Of a stretch of DNA of 45,408 nucleotides, positions 16,083 through 26,958 are shown piece by piece. Origin of the DNA: Oscillospiraceae bacterium (GTDB taxonomy: Bacteria; Bacillota; Clostridia; Oscillospirales; Oscillospiraceae); assembly GCA_017408525.1 (NCBI GenBank), contig JAFQUN010000048.1:1-45408 (forward strand), given 5' to 3'. Below the pieces are notes generated by a model that did not search any database, was not told where the DNA came from, and was given only the letters and a program-made list of their open reading frames with translations. The position numbers and the translations under genes were made by a program. How positions within the stretch are numbered: the stretch's first letter is position 1; every line of letters begins with the position of its first letter.

Positions 16083-16787
16083 TTATGCCATTGTTGCTGC
16101 GCCGTCGGAGGATGCGACAGCTTTTGCGGTCATCTCGCGCTTTTCTTCCAGCGCTTCTTTGAGCAGCATATCCTTGACTTTCATCAAACGCGTCGTCGTC
16201 GAGCGGTCGTTCTCGTCGAGCTTCATTGTGATATAACGGATGTTTTCCTCCGTCTGCGGGATCACAACATACTCCAGCGCGTTGACGCGGCGGCGTGTCT
16301 TTTCGATCTCCTCCGCCATCAGCTGCGCCGATTTTTCGATCTGTGCGAGCTTGAGCATCTTCTCAAAGACGCCGCCGAGCGCACTGACCGCCGTATCCAG
16401 CTCGCCGGACGTTGCGGCGAAACCGTAGGGGTAGATGTCGGATGCGGACTGCGTCTTCGTCTGATACGCATAAACGGGAACGTTGACCGACATGATGTTC
16501 TGCATCGTCATGGTCAGCTCCACGCTCTGCTTGGGGAGGATGAGCGCCTGCTCGAGTGCCTCGGAGCTCATGATCGCGGAGGCGACGGTGAACGAGCGGT
16601 GCACGCGCATGAGCTCCTCTTCGACCTCGGCGCGCAGTGCGCGCACCTCGCGCACAGTCTCAAGAAATTCCTTCATCAGACCGTCGCGCTTGTCTTTGAG
16701 CAGCTTGTGACCGCGCCGCGCCGTTTTGAGCTTGCCCTTCAGGCGCGTCAGCTCCATTCTTGTCGGGGTGACTGTGATATTCGCCAT
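16083..16787 (-). CDS. ntpD: V-type ATPase subunit D (central stalk)
   Basis: A 234-residue protein, mostly long helices, forming the rotor shaft inside the A3B3 head. The N-terminus PTRMELTRLKGKLKTARRGH is the conserved D-subunit signature that inserts into the head. The C-terminal half contains the partner helix (RRRVNALEYVVIPQTEENIRYI region), with an alanine-rich end. It is the last gene of the operon, 13 bases after subunit B. The ntpH and ntpJ genes that follow in Enterococcus hirae are absent. Confidence 0.95.
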   Translation of the reverse strand: MANITVTPTRMELTRLKGKLKTARRGHKLLKDKRDGLMKEFLETVREVRALRAEVEEELMRVHRSFTVASAIMSSEALEQALILPKQSVELTMTMQNIMSVNVPVYAYQTKTQSASDIYPYGFAATSGELDTAVSALGGVFEKMLKLAQIEKSAQLMAEEIEKTRRRVNALEYVVIPQTEENIRYITMKLDENDRSTTTRLMKVKDMLLKEALEEKREMTAKAVASSDGAATMA

Positions 16788-16800
16788 CGATCACCCCTCC

Positions 16801-18186
16801 TTACTTCTCGTCCTTCTTGGGATAATACTTTTCGATATACTCCGGCTTGATACGCTTGAGCTCGCCCTTGGGGAGGATGGACAAAAGCTCCCAGCCGAGG
16901 TCGAGCGTCTCTTCGATGGAGCGGTTTTCCTCGTAGCCCTGGTTGACATAACGACGCTCAAATTCGTCCGCAAACTTCGCATAGAGAAGGTCGGTCGGCG
17001 TGAGCGCGGCTTCGCCGAGGATGGACATCAGCTCCTTGTTGTCCTTACCGGTCGCGTAGGCGGCAAAGAGCTGGTTCATCGTGCCGGCGTGATCTTCGCG
17101 TGTTTTGCCGGCGCCGATACCCTTGTCCTTCAGACGCGAAAGCGAGGGCAGAACGTCGACCGGCGGGTGGATGCCCTGACGGTACAGCGCACGGGAGAGG
17201 ATGATCTGACCTTCGGTGATATAGCCGGTGAGGTCGGGGATGGGGTGGGTCTTGTCATCTTCGGGCATGGTGAGGATGGGGATCATCGTGATCGAGCCTT
17301 CCTGCCCGAGCTTGCGGCCCGCGCGCTCGTAGAGCGTTGCAAGGTCGGTGTAGAGGTAGCCCGGGTAGCCGCGGCGTCCGGGGACTTCCTTCTTCGCGGC
17401 GGAAACTTCACGAAGCGCTTCGGCGTAGTTCGTGATGTCGGTGAGGATGACAAGAACGTGCATGTTCTTCTCGAACGCAAGATACTCTGCGGCGGTGAGC
17501 GCCATACGCGGGGTGGAGATACGCTCAACGGCGGGGTCGTTTGCAAGGTTCGTGAAAAGCACGGTGCGGTCGATCGCGCCGGTGCGCTTAAATTCGCTCA
17601 CGAAAAACTCGGACTCTTCAAACGTGATGCCGATGGCGGCGAAGACGACGGCGAAGTTCGCCTGCGCGTCACCGCGCACCTTCGCCTGACGCGCGATCTG
17701 CGCGGCAAGGTTCGCGTGCGGAAGACCGGAGCCGGAGAAGATGGGCAGCTTCTGCCCGCGAACGAGGGTGTTCAGACCGTCGATCGTGGAAACGCCCGTC
17801 TGGATAAACTCATTCGGGTAGTCGCGCGCGGCGGGGTTCATGGGAAGACCGTTGATGTCACGATACTCCTCGGCAAGGATATCGGGACCGCCGTCGATGG
17901 GTTGCCCCATGCCGTTAAAGACGCGGCCGAGCATATCGCCCGAAACGCCGAGCTGCAAAGGATGACCGAGGAAGCGCACCTTTGCATCGGCAAGGTTGAT
18001 GCCGGCAGAGGATTCAAAGAGCTGAACAACGGCGGTGTCACCGTTGACCTCCAAAACCTTGCCGCGGCGGATCGTGCCATTGTGCAGCTCGATCTCGACG
18101 AGCTCATCGAATGTAACGTTTTCGACCATGCGGACCATCATCAGAGGACCAGAGATCTCCTCAACCGTTTTGTATTCACGGATCAT
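16801..18186 (-). CDS. ntpB: V-type ATPase subunit B (non-catalytic)
   Basis: A 461-residue subunit that alternates with A in the V1 head. It has the beta-barrel start [15 protein letters not shown], a P-loop position changed to [14 protein letters not shown] (about 150-163) instead of a functional Walker A, as expected for B, and the [20 protein letters not shown] block typical of the family. It overlaps subunit A by four bases (ATGA-type), indicating translational coupling. Length is normal. Confidence 0.96.
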   Translation of the reverse strand: MIREYKTVEEISGPLMMVRMVENVTFDELVEIELHNGTIRRGKVLEVNGDTAVVQLFESSAGINLADAKVRFLGHPLQLGVSGDMLGRVFNGMGQPIDGGPDILAEEYRDINGLPMNPAARDYPNEFIQTGVSTIDGLNTLVRGQKLPIFSGSGLPHANLAAQIARQAKVRGDAQANFAVVFAAIGITFEESEFFVSEFKRTGAIDRTVLFTNLANDPAVERISTPRMALTAAEYLAFEKNMHVLVILTDITNYAEALREVSAAKKEVPGRRGYPGYLYTDLATLYERAGRKLGQEGSITMIPILTMPEDDKTHPIPDLTGYITEGQIILSRALYRQGIHPPVDVLPSLSRLKDKGIGAGKTREDHAGTMNQLFAAYATGKDNKELMSILGEAALTPTDLLYAKFADEFERRYVNQGYEENRSIEETLDLGWELLSILPKGELKRIKPEYIEKYYPKKDEK

Positions 18187-19955
18187 GCCTGTTCACCTCC
18201 CTCGGCGGCAATTTTTTCGATCTGCGCCTGCATATCGGCGCGCATCTTTGCGTACACAGCTTCGTACTCTTCGGCAGGGACGCTCTTGGCGCGGCCGATC
18301 TCCTCACGAACGGGGATGTCAAAGAGCTTGGCGGCGCTTGCACCCTTTGTGATGGCGGCGCGGCAGAGCACGTCGTAATCGAGGATGATGGAAAGGAGTT
18401 TCGCCTGACGGTCGTAGGACGAGAAGCCGTCGATATCGACGAAGGCGTTTTGCTGCAAGAAGTCCTCGCGGATCATACGCGCGACTTCAAGCGTAAGCTG
18501 GTCGGCGGGAGAAAGGGAATCCTTACCGACGAGCTGAACGATCTCGTTGAGGCTCGCTTCGCTTTGCAAAATGCCCATCGCCTTGGTGCGGCTTTTCATA
18601 AAGCCGTCGCCGAAGTTTTCATCAAACCACGGTTTGAGCGTGTCAAGATACAGCGAGTAGGAATTGAGCCAGTTGATCGCGGGGAAGTGACGCTTGTAGG
18701 CAAGCGACGAGTCAAGCGACCAGAAGACCTTGACGATACGCATCGTCGCCTGGGAGACAGGCTCGGAAAGGTCGCCGCCCGGAGGGGAGACTGCGCCGAC
18801 TGCCGTAAGGCTTCCGCGGCGCTCGTCGCTTCCGATGCACTCGACGCTTCCGGCGCGCTCGTAGAACTGCGCAAGACGGGAGGCAAGGTAGGCGGGGTAG
18901 CCTTCTTCACCGGGCATCTCTTCCAAACGACCCGACATTTCACGCAGCGCCTCCGCCCAGCGGGAGGTGGAGTCGGCGATAACGGCGACGTCGTAACCCA
19001 TGTCGCGGAAGTATTCGGCGATGGTGATGCCGGTGTAAACGCTCGCCTCGCGCGCGGCAACGGGCATATCGGAGGTGTTGGCGATGAGCACGGTGCGCTT
19101 CATCAGCGACTCGCCCGTGCGGGGGTCTTTGAGTTCGGGGAACTCACGCAGAACGTCGGTCATCTCATTGCCGCGCTCACCGCAGCCGATGTAAACGACG
19201 ATATCAACGTCCGACCACTTGGCAAGCTGGTGCTGCACGACGGTCTTGCCGCTGCCGAACGGGCCGGGAACGGCTGCCGTGCCGCCCTTTGCAATGGGGA
19301 ACATCGTATCGATGATACGCTGACCGGTGCAGAGGGGACGTGCGGGGGGATATTTATGGGCATAGGGTCTGCCGACGCGGACGGGCCACTTCTGCATCAT
19401 CGTGAGGGGAACTTCACGACCGTCCTCTGCTTCAAGAACGGCGACCGTTTCCAAAACGGTGAACGCACCGCTTTTGATCTCCTTGACCGTGCCGCTGACA
19501 TTCGGCGGCACCATGATCTTATGAAGCACGGACGGCGTTTCGGGGACAGTGCCGATGATGTCGCCGCCAACGACCTTGTCACCGGCTTTGACGGTGGGCG
19601 TAAAGTCCCACTTCTTGTCATGGTCGAGCGCGGCAACTTCGACGCCGCGGGAGATGTTCGCGCCGACCTTTTCGACGATCTTTTCCAGCGGGCGCTGGAT
19701 ACCGTCGTAAATGCCCTCGATCATACCCGGGCCAAGCTCGACGCTCATCGGTGCGCCGGTCGTTTCGACAACGGCACCCGGGCCGAGACCGGACGTTTCT
19801 TCATAGACCTGAATGGAGGCGGAATCGCCCTTCATGTTCAAAATCTCACCAATCAGGCGCTGCGGGCCGACGCGGACAACGTCGGACATATTTGCATCCG
19901 CAAGTCCCGTTGCGACCACAAGCGGACCTGATACCTTTACAACTTTACCACTCAA
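18183..19955 (-). CDS. ntpA: V-type ATPase subunit A (catalytic)
   Basis: A 590-residue catalytic subunit. Walker A is GPFGSGKT with the Lys at residue 237. The catalytic Glu lies in [11 protein letters not shown] and the Walker B region is [19 protein letters not shown]. The A-specific insertion precedes the P-loop. It starts with TTG (19955), preceded by AAGAAGG; the nearby ATG at -9 is out of frame and hits a stop at once. It hydrolyses ATP to drive ion pumping, or works in reverse. Confidence 0.97.
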   Translation of the reverse strand: MSGKVVKVSGPLVVATGLADANMSDVVRVGPQRLIGEILNMKGDSASIQVYEETSGLGPGAVVETTGAPMSVELGPGMIEGIYDGIQRPLEKIVEKVGANISRGVEVAALDHDKKWDFTPTVKAGDKVVGGDIIGTVPETPSVLHKIMVPPNVSGTVKEIKSGAFTVLETVAVLEAEDGREVPLTMMQKWPVRVGRPYAHKYPPARPLCTGQRIIDTMFPIAKGGTAAVPGPFGSGKTVVQHQLAKWSDVDIVVYIGCGERGNEMTDVLREFPELKDPRTGESLMKRTVLIANTSDMPVAAREASVYTGITIAEYFRDMGYDVAVIADSTSRWAEALREMSGRLEEMPGEEGYPAYLASRLAQFYERAGSVECIGSDERRGSLTAVGAVSPPGGDLSEPVSQATMRIVKVFWSLDSSLAYKRHFPAINWLNSYSLYLDTLKPWFDENFGDGFMKSRTKAMGILQSEASLNEIVQLVGKDSLSPADQLTLEVARMIREDFLQQNAFVDIDGFSSYDRQAKLLSIILDYDVLCRAAITKGASAAKLFDIPVREEIGRAKSVPAEEYEAVYAKMRADMQAQIEKIAAEGGEQA

Positions 19956-20025
19956 AATAGCATACCTTCTTCCATCGAAAATTGTTTCGAGGTCGTATCA
20001 TGCAATACGCCGCGTGTCGCGCGAT

Positions 20026-20343
20026 TTACAGAATATCTGCGCCGACCGCACGCTCGATCGCCCGCTGGATATCGCGTTTTCCGATACCCAGTGAGCCTTC
20101 CCGCCCGGGGATGAGGATGATCGCGGGGCGAAGCTCGTCTTTGTAGCGCGAGAGCGTGTCGCCCATGTCCTTTGCAAGTGTTTCCGTGAGGTAGATTACC
20201 GCGCAGTCGGTCTTAGCAAGCTCGCGCACGCGTTCGCGTGCCTCGTCCGCAGAGGTGACAGGATAGGTGTCAAGACCCAGCGCGCGAAAGCCCATCACGG
20301 ACTCCCAGTCGCCGATGACGGCGATTTGATATGTTGCAGCCAT
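20026..20343 (-). CDS. ntpG: V-type ATPase subunit F (central stalk, NtpG)
   Basis: A 105-residue Rossmann-like subunit that binds subunit D in the rotor shaft. Visible features are the beta-alpha start YQIAVIGDWESVMGFRALGL and the IILIPGREGSLGIGKRDIQR C-terminal block common to bacterial F/NtpG proteins. The start at 20343 follows a weak GGTGG. It lies between subunits C and A as in Enterococcus. Confidence 0.92.
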   Translation of the reverse strand: MAATYQIAVIGDWESVMGFRALGLDTYPVTSADEARERVRELAKTDCAVIYLTETLAKDMGDTLSRYKDELRPAIILIPGREGSLGIGKRDIQRAIERAVGADIL

Positions 20344-20355
20344 AGTTCCACCGCC

Positions 20356-21357
20356 TTACACATAGCTTGCGCGAAGGCGCGAGCGGATTACGTCCGCGTC
20401 AAGTCCCGCGCTGCGCCCGAGAAGCAGGATGCGGAGGTTCGTATACTCCGTCTCCCTTGCTGCAAGGTACGCAAGAAGCGGCGCCTCGCCAAAGGGTACG
20501 AACTGCGCGTCGGCAAGATATGCACTCACCGCGTCGTCGCAGAGCTTTTCAAACTCCGTCAGAGGCTCCCCGTGCAGCGCCTGCACGCCGACCTCCGCCG
20601 CCTCCGCAAGGCGCGTAGGCTCGTACAGTTCACCGAGCGCACCGGCGTTTTCGCCGGCTTTGAGGACGGATTCCATCGGAATTTCGCCGCCCGTAAGAAG
20701 CACACCGCGCAAAAACTCGTTGTTTTTGCCCATGCGCATCGTGCGAACGAGCGTGCGCAGATTGACCGCGTCGATCTGCGCGCGGACATACCCGCAGAGA
20801 AATTCGCTGCCGGTCGCTTCCGCAACGCGCTCCATATCAAGGTAGCACCAGCGGTCGAGCACAGCGTCGCAAAGCTGACCGTCGCCTGTCGTGTCGAGCG
20901 CATCCTTCGCCTCCGCCGCCGCGTCGGCAAGCATCTGGGAGAGGACATCCAGCTCGCCCTTTGCAAGCGCGTCTTTCAGCTCCTCCGCGCGATAGCGGCC
21001 CATATCCGTGAGCATATGGTCGGGCGAAACGCCCATCGCTTCCGCTTTTAAGATCGCCTTTATGTTATGATAGTCGTATTTCAGTTTGAAAATATCGATA
21101 TACCTGGCATCGGGTGCAGTATCGGCAATGTCGCGCAGCGTTGCCTCGCGCGCGGCAGCGATGGCCGCGTCCATGCTTTCGGGGTGCTTGGGGTCAAGCT
21201 CTCCGTAGCCGCAGTCCTGCAAGATCTTCGCCGCCTCCTCGTCGGTGCGTGCGTCGAGGACCTGCTCCATCCGCTCGCGCGTCAAAAGAGCGTTTTCCAT
21301 CGCGCGGATCCGCGTTGAGATACCCAGGTAATCGGTGTCTTTAATTGCGATATTCAA
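20356..21357 (-). CDS. ntpC: V-type ATPase subunit C (rotor-to-ring adaptor)
   Basis: A 333-residue, almost entirely helical subunit of the V-ATPase d/C (AC39-like) family. It forms the funnel joining the central stalk to the K ring. Recognisable stretches include YLGISTRIRAMENALL at the N-terminus and DIFKLKYDYHNIKAILKAEA. The start codon is TTG (21357) with AAGGAGG seven bases upstream, so the initiation site is well supported despite the weak codon. It is 12 bases from subunit F. Confidence 0.92.
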   Translation of the reverse strand: MNIAIKDTDYLGISTRIRAMENALLTRERMEQVLDARTDEEAAKILQDCGYGELDPKHPESMDAAIAAAREATLRDIADTAPDARYIDIFKLKYDYHNIKAILKAEAMGVSPDHMLTDMGRYRAEELKDALAKGELDVLSQMLADAAAEAKDALDTTGDGQLCDAVLDRWCYLDMERVAEATGSEFLCGYVRAQIDAVNLRTLVRTMRMGKNNEFLRGVLLTGGEIPMESVLKAGENAGALGELYEPTRLAEAAEVGVQALHGEPLTEFEKLCDDAVSAYLADAQFVPFGEAPLLAYLAARETEYTNLRILLLGRSAGLDADVIRSRLRASYV

Positions 21358-21377
21358 GACACTTCCTCCTTGCTCCG

Positions 21378-21959
21378 TTATGAAAACAGCAGCTTTGCGA
21401 CCTCGCCCGCCGTATTCGCCTTTTCAAGGCGGACCAGCGTTTCGAAGGTGCAGTTGACCTCCACATTCTTGTCTTTGAGGATGAAGCCGCCGCGGATGGG
21501 TGCGTTTTGCGCCGAGAGGACGAGCTTTTTGCCGGCCGCTTTGTTGACCTTTTCGATCGCAGCCTTACCGACCGCCGCATCCTTTTCGGAGAAAACGACC
21601 TCGCCCGTTTCGCCGGCAGAAGCCTTTTCCAAAAGCGCGGCAAGCACCGCCTCGTACTTGGACGGCTCCATCGCGCAGAGCTTTTCAAGCGCGAGGTCAT
21701 ACGCGGCGTCGAGCATCTCCTGCTTTGCGGCAAGCTGCACCTTGCGCGCGTCCATATGCGCGGCGCTGACGAGGCGCTCCTCGCGTTCGGCGGCGGCGCG
21801 CTCGTTTTTTGCGCGAAGCTCGGCGCGCTCACTGTCTGAGAGCGACTGATATTTCGCGCTGATCTGTGCCGCCTCCGCCTTCGCAGCGTCCAGCACGCGC
21901 GCGATCTGCTCGGAAGCGTCGGCTTCAATGCGCGCGGTGATCTTTTCGATTCCGTTCAT
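21378..21959 (-). CDS. ntpE: V-type ATPase subunit E (peripheral stalk)
   Basis: A 193-residue peripheral stalk subunit. The first about 100 residues form a charged Ala/Glu-rich coiled coil. The C-terminal domain has the conserved end GGFILKDKNVEVNCTFETLV. It pairs with the small NtpF-type helix protein to form a stator. The ATG at 21959 follows AAGGGG. It is positioned between K and C. Confidence 0.93.
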   Translation of the reverse strand: MNGIEKITARIEADASEQIARVLDAAKAEAAQISAKYQSLSDSERAELRAKNERAAAEREERLVSAAHMDARKVQLAAKQEMLDAAYDLALEKLCAMEPSKYEAVLAALLEKASAGETGEVVFSEKDAAVGKAAIEKVNKAAGKKLVLSAQNAPIRGGFILKDKNVEVNCTFETLVRLEKANTAGEVAKLLFS

Positions 21960-21981
21960 AATAAGTCCCCTTTCCGTGGGG

Positions 21982-24428
<2,447 letters not shown>

Positions 24429-24430
24429 CT

Positions 24431-24745
24431 CTAAACACTCACAACCCTTCCGACAATAAACTCTGCAGCCTTATCAAGGCACGCACGGGAGGCAGCTTTC
24501 AAAGCCGCGCTCTCATCCCCGGCGACCTTTGCGATCTGCTGCGCCTTTTCTGCGGCGCGTGCTTCGGCTTCCTTGCGCAGCGCACGACCTTCCTCCAGTG
24601 CGTCGGCGCGCACCTTTTCCAAAAGGGCGAGACCGTCGCGCTGCGCGGCAGCGACAAGCTCCTTTGCCTCCGCCTCAGCAGCGGCCGTGCGCGCTTTTAC
24701 ATCGCTTTCGCACCCTTCAATACGGGCGATCATTTCCTCAAGCAT
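24431..24745 (-). CDS. ntpF: V-type ATPase peripheral stalk subunit (NtpF/AhaH-like)
   Basis: A 104-residue charged, Ala/Glu-rich coiled-coil protein. The start is set at 24745 (MLEEMIARIEG) because AGGTG lies five bases upstream; in-frame starts further back lack one. Its length, composition and first position before ntpI match E. hirae ntpF, the helix partner of subunit E. Sequence similarity alone would be weak evidence; operon context is the main argument. It is the first gene of the V-ATPase operon. Confidence 0.82.
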   Translation of the reverse strand: MLEEMIARIEGCESDVKARTAAAEAEAKELVAAAQRDGLALLEKVRADALEEGRALRKEAEARAAEKAQQIAKVAGDESAALKAASRACLDKAAEFIVGRVVSV

Positions 24746-24828
24746 GGGTTCACCTACTTTCCGCATAACGTTGGTAAACGCTTCCCCGGCTGTCAAAAAA
24801 TAACAACCGATCCAATAACAAATTACAT

Positions 24829-24856
24829 TTTATAATAAGGATTGCCCAAAAGTCAA
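24829..24856 (-). promoter_or_regulatory. Promoter of the V-ATPase operon
   Basis: On the minus strand: TTGACT (24856-24851), 16-base spacer, TATAAA (24834-24829), about 85 bases before ntpF. Confidence 0.75.
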
Positions 24857-24949
24857 CAGCAAGTATGAAAGCAAGACTTCTTTTTATTGATTTTATCTAT
24901 AAATAAAACGAATCGTTGCAGCCGCTCACGCCGCGGCGGCGCAAGCCAC

Positions 24950-24979
24950 TCATACCACACCATGCTTTGTGCATATACT
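24950..24979 (+). promoter_or_regulatory. spoIIID: Possible sigma-E promoter of spoIIID
   Basis: TCATACC (24950-24956), 15 bases, CATATACT (24972-24979). Compared with the Bacillus sigma-E pattern (kmATATT, 14-15 bases, CATACAnT), seven of eight -10 positions agree and the -35 keeps the ATA core. Its position about 35 bases before the proposed start fits the known sigma-E control of spoIIID. Confidence 0.5.
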
Positions 24980-25011
24980 CCAGCAGAACCGAAAACAGGG
25001 AGTGTTGCGAA

Positions 25012-25260
25012 ATCAAAGGCAATATCGAGCAAAGGGCGTGTGATCTCGCCGTTTACATCATAGAAAACCGCACGACGGTGCGTGCTGCCGCGCGCAAATT
25101 CGGCGTGAGTAAGTCGACAGTACATAAGGACTTGCAGGATCGTTTGCCGCTTTTCAACCGCTCGCTTTATCTGCAGGTCAAAGAGGTCCTTGACGAAAAC
25201 AAGGCGCAGCGGCACATCCGCGGCGGTATCGCAACGCGGAAGAAGTATAAAGGGGCATAA
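25012..25260 (+). CDS. spoIIID: Sporulation transcriptional regulator SpoIIID, apparent AUC start
   Basis: An 82-residue DNA-binding protein of the mother-cell sporulation cascade. The helix-turn-helix lies at about residues 23-42 (TVRAAARKFGVSKSTVHKDL), followed by the conserved basic tail RHIRGGIATRKKYK. Homologues begin MKG.IE.RA; here the matching codon at 25012 is ATC, not ATG. AGGGAG lies about ten bases before it. Upstream in-frame TTG codons (24916, 24967) lack ribosome sites and fall before or inside the putative sigma-E promoter. I therefore place the start at the ATC, either a true rare initiation codon or a G-to-C base error. Monocistronic; repeats follow. Confidence 0.88.
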   Translation: MKGNIEQRACDLAVYIIENRTTVRAAARKFGVSKSTVHKDLQDRLPLFNRSLYLQVKEVLDENKAQRHIRGGIATRKKYKGA

Positions 25261-25274
25261 CCACATTTCATTTA

Positions 25275-25390
25275 CGCGTTGTTTGCCCAAAAAGGGGATG
25301 TTCCGCTCGTTCGCGAGCGGAGTTCCTTTTTGCTCCGTCAAAAAGGAACCAAAAACCGGCTTAAAAACCTACGGTTTTTAAGAATTTCCC
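25275..25390 (+). repeat. Dispersed three-hairpin element, family A, plus-oriented half-unit
   Basis: H1 CCGCTCG-TTCG-CGAGCGG (about 25303-25320), H2 GTTCCTTTTTG/CAAAAAGGAAC (25322-25332 and 25339-25349), spacer CAAAAACCGG, H3 CTTAAAAACC-TAC-GGTTTTTAAG (25360-25382), end AATTTCCC. The same plan occurs at 25690, 36150 and 41015. Confidence 0.8.
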
Positions 25391-25689
25391 TCCGCTATAC
25401 TACGACTGCCAAGATGAGCCACGGCGCCCGTTGACGAATTTGCCTCTGCATCCGTTTCCGCGCGTTACGCGCTGAATTTTTTCTTAATGATGGTCTTTTC
25501 GTTTCAATAACAGCGCCTACTATGCTTGAGTACCGATGGCACTTGCGCGACCGTGAGGTAAGACGGCGCAAAGTACGTATAACGAAGCGTTTTCCACACC
25601 GCACCCGTGAGCGGCAGCGGAGCAAGAAGGATCTGTTTCGCAAAGCGGCACCGCGCCGGGCGTGCGACGCACGCAGCCGAGGGCTGAAA
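25391..25689. other. Non-coding spacer between two opposed family A half-units
   Basis: About 300 bases with no credible gene. The open frame on the minus strand (25395-25643) is Arg-rich, lacks a ribosome site and matches no family I know. With the flanking inverted half-units (25275-25390 and 25690-25805) it forms a 530-base symmetrical block. Confidence 0.5.
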
Positions 25690-25805
25690 GGAAATTCTCA
25701 AAAACCATTGGTTTTTGAGCCGCATTTTTTGGCTTCTTTTTTGGGCGGAAGCAAAAAAGAAGCTCGCCGCCGGAGCGGCGAAATAAAACCCCCTTGCAGG
25801 CATTG
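25690..25805 (-). repeat. Dispersed three-hairpin element, family A, minus-oriented half-unit
   Basis: Read on the minus strand: head AATGCCTGCAAGGGGG, H1 TCGCCGC-TCCG-GCGGCGA (25781-25764), H2 GCTTCTTTTTTG/CAAAAAAGAAGC, spacer CAAAAAATGCGG, H3 CTCAAAAACC-AAT-GGTTTTTGAG, end AATTTCC. It is inverted relative to the copy at 25275. Confidence 0.8.
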
Positions 25806-25864
25806 CGTCAACGCAAAGGAAAAAAGAAGCACCTCACCGCCGGCGAAACAAATACAGTTTTCCC

Positions 25865-25893
25865 TTGTGCCAAACAGCGCGGCGTATTATAAT
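25865..25893 (+). promoter_or_regulatory. Promoter of the LCP gene
   Basis: TTGTGC (25865-25870), 17 bases, TATAAT (25888-25893). Confidence 0.7.
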
Positions 25894-25937
25894 AAAGGCG
25901 TAGAATCTATCGCTCAAAGGAAGTGTACCTTCTTCGC

Positions 25938-26942
25938 ATGGCAGGCTATAACAAGAAAAAGAAAAGAAAACGCGAGATCATCATTCCGTTTCTCACCGCC
26001 GTTCTCTTTTGCACGGCGACAGTTTGGGGGTTTCTCGCCCACATCATTCGTGCGCCGGAGCTTGATGCGCCCGCCTATTCGGGAAACGCAGCTGTGTCGG
26101 CGGAAAACGAAACGACCGCCCAGAATACGCCGGACCTTCCCAAGCGGCGGGCGTACTGCTATAACATCCTTGTAAGCGGTCTTGATGACAACAACGGCGG
26201 CAGCGACACGAATATTCTTGTGCAGTTCGATGCGCAGCAAAAACGCATAAGCGCCGTAAGTCTTCCGCGCGATACGCTGCTCAACCACGCATGGGCGAGC
26301 AATAAGCTCAACTACGCTTATGCAAAGGGCGGAACGGAGCTTTTGCGCGCAGAGATCACAAACCTGCTCGGCGTTCCCGTTGATTTTTATGTAACGGTCA
26401 GCCTTCAAGGTTTTGTGACGCTCATCGATCGCATCGGCGGCGTCGACTTCAATGTGCCGGTCAATATGGATTACGACGATCCGGCGCAGGATCTCCACAT
26501 CCATTTTGAAGCAGGGATGCAGCATTTGAACGGCGAGGACGCGCTGCGCGTTGTCCGCTGGCGAAAGAATAACGATGGCACGGGCTACGCCTCTGCCGAT
26601 ATCGGGCGCATTTCGACGCAGCAGGCTTTTTTGACTGCCGCTGCCAAAAAACTGCTCTCGCCGGAAAATATCACAGATGTGGACGCGCTTGCGGACATTT
26701 TTCACACCTATGTCAAAACCGATCTGACGGTCGGAAACCTTGTCTGGCTTGGCAAGGAGACATTTTCCATCGGCTTTGACAGCATCACTTTCCAAACGCT
26801 GCCCGGAAACGGCGCGGCATGGTACAAGGGCGAATCGGTCTATGCGCTCGACCCTGCCGCGACGCTCGCGCTTGTGAATGAAGCGCTCAACCCCTACGAC
26901 GAACCGCTCACCGCTGAGCAGCTCGATATTCTTGTTCCATGA
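25938..26942 (+). CDS. LytR-CpsA-Psr (LCP) family cell-wall glycopolymer ligase
   Basis: A 334-residue type II membrane protein: a basic N-terminus (GYNKKKKRKRE), one membrane anchor (about 16-38), a low-complexity linker, then the extracellular LCP domain. The domain starts at YNILVSGLDDN and includes SDTNILVQFD and ISAVSLPRDTLL, the Asp and Arg positions that bind the polyprenyl pyrophosphate. Later come KLNYAYAKGG, FVTLIDRIGGVDFNVP and LNGEDALRVVRWR. LCP enzymes attach teichoic acids or capsule-like polymers to peptidoglycan. I prefer ATG 25938; GTG at 25923 overlaps the AAGGAAG site. It is 16 bases from the SLH gene, consistent with a cell-envelope operon. Confidence 0.93.
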   Translation: MAGYNKKKKRKREIIIPFLTAVLFCTATVWGFLAHIIRAPELDAPAYSGNAAVSAENETTAQNTPDLPKRRAYCYNILVSGLDDNNGGSDTNILVQFDAQQKRISAVSLPRDTLLNHAWASNKLNYAYAKGGTELLRAEITNLLGVPVDFYVTVSLQGFVTLIDRIGGVDFNVPVNMDYDDPAQDLHIHFEAGMQHLNGEDALRVVRWRKNNDGTGYASADIGRISTQQAFLTAAAKKLLSPENITDVDALADIFHTYVKTDLTVGNLVWLGKETFSIGFDSITFQTLPGNGAAWYKGESVYALDPAATLALVNEALNPYDEPLTAEQLDILVP

Positions 26943-26958
26943 GAAAGGGTGGCCGCTT

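Noticed and set aside
24853-25341. 162-codon open frame on the minus strand across spoIIID
   Set aside because: It lies opposite a clear SpoIIID gene, has no ribosome site and no recognisable domain.
25395-25643. 82-codon Arg-rich open frame on the minus strand
   Set aside because: It sits between two inverted repeats, lacks a start signal and has the composition of non-coding GC-rich DNA.
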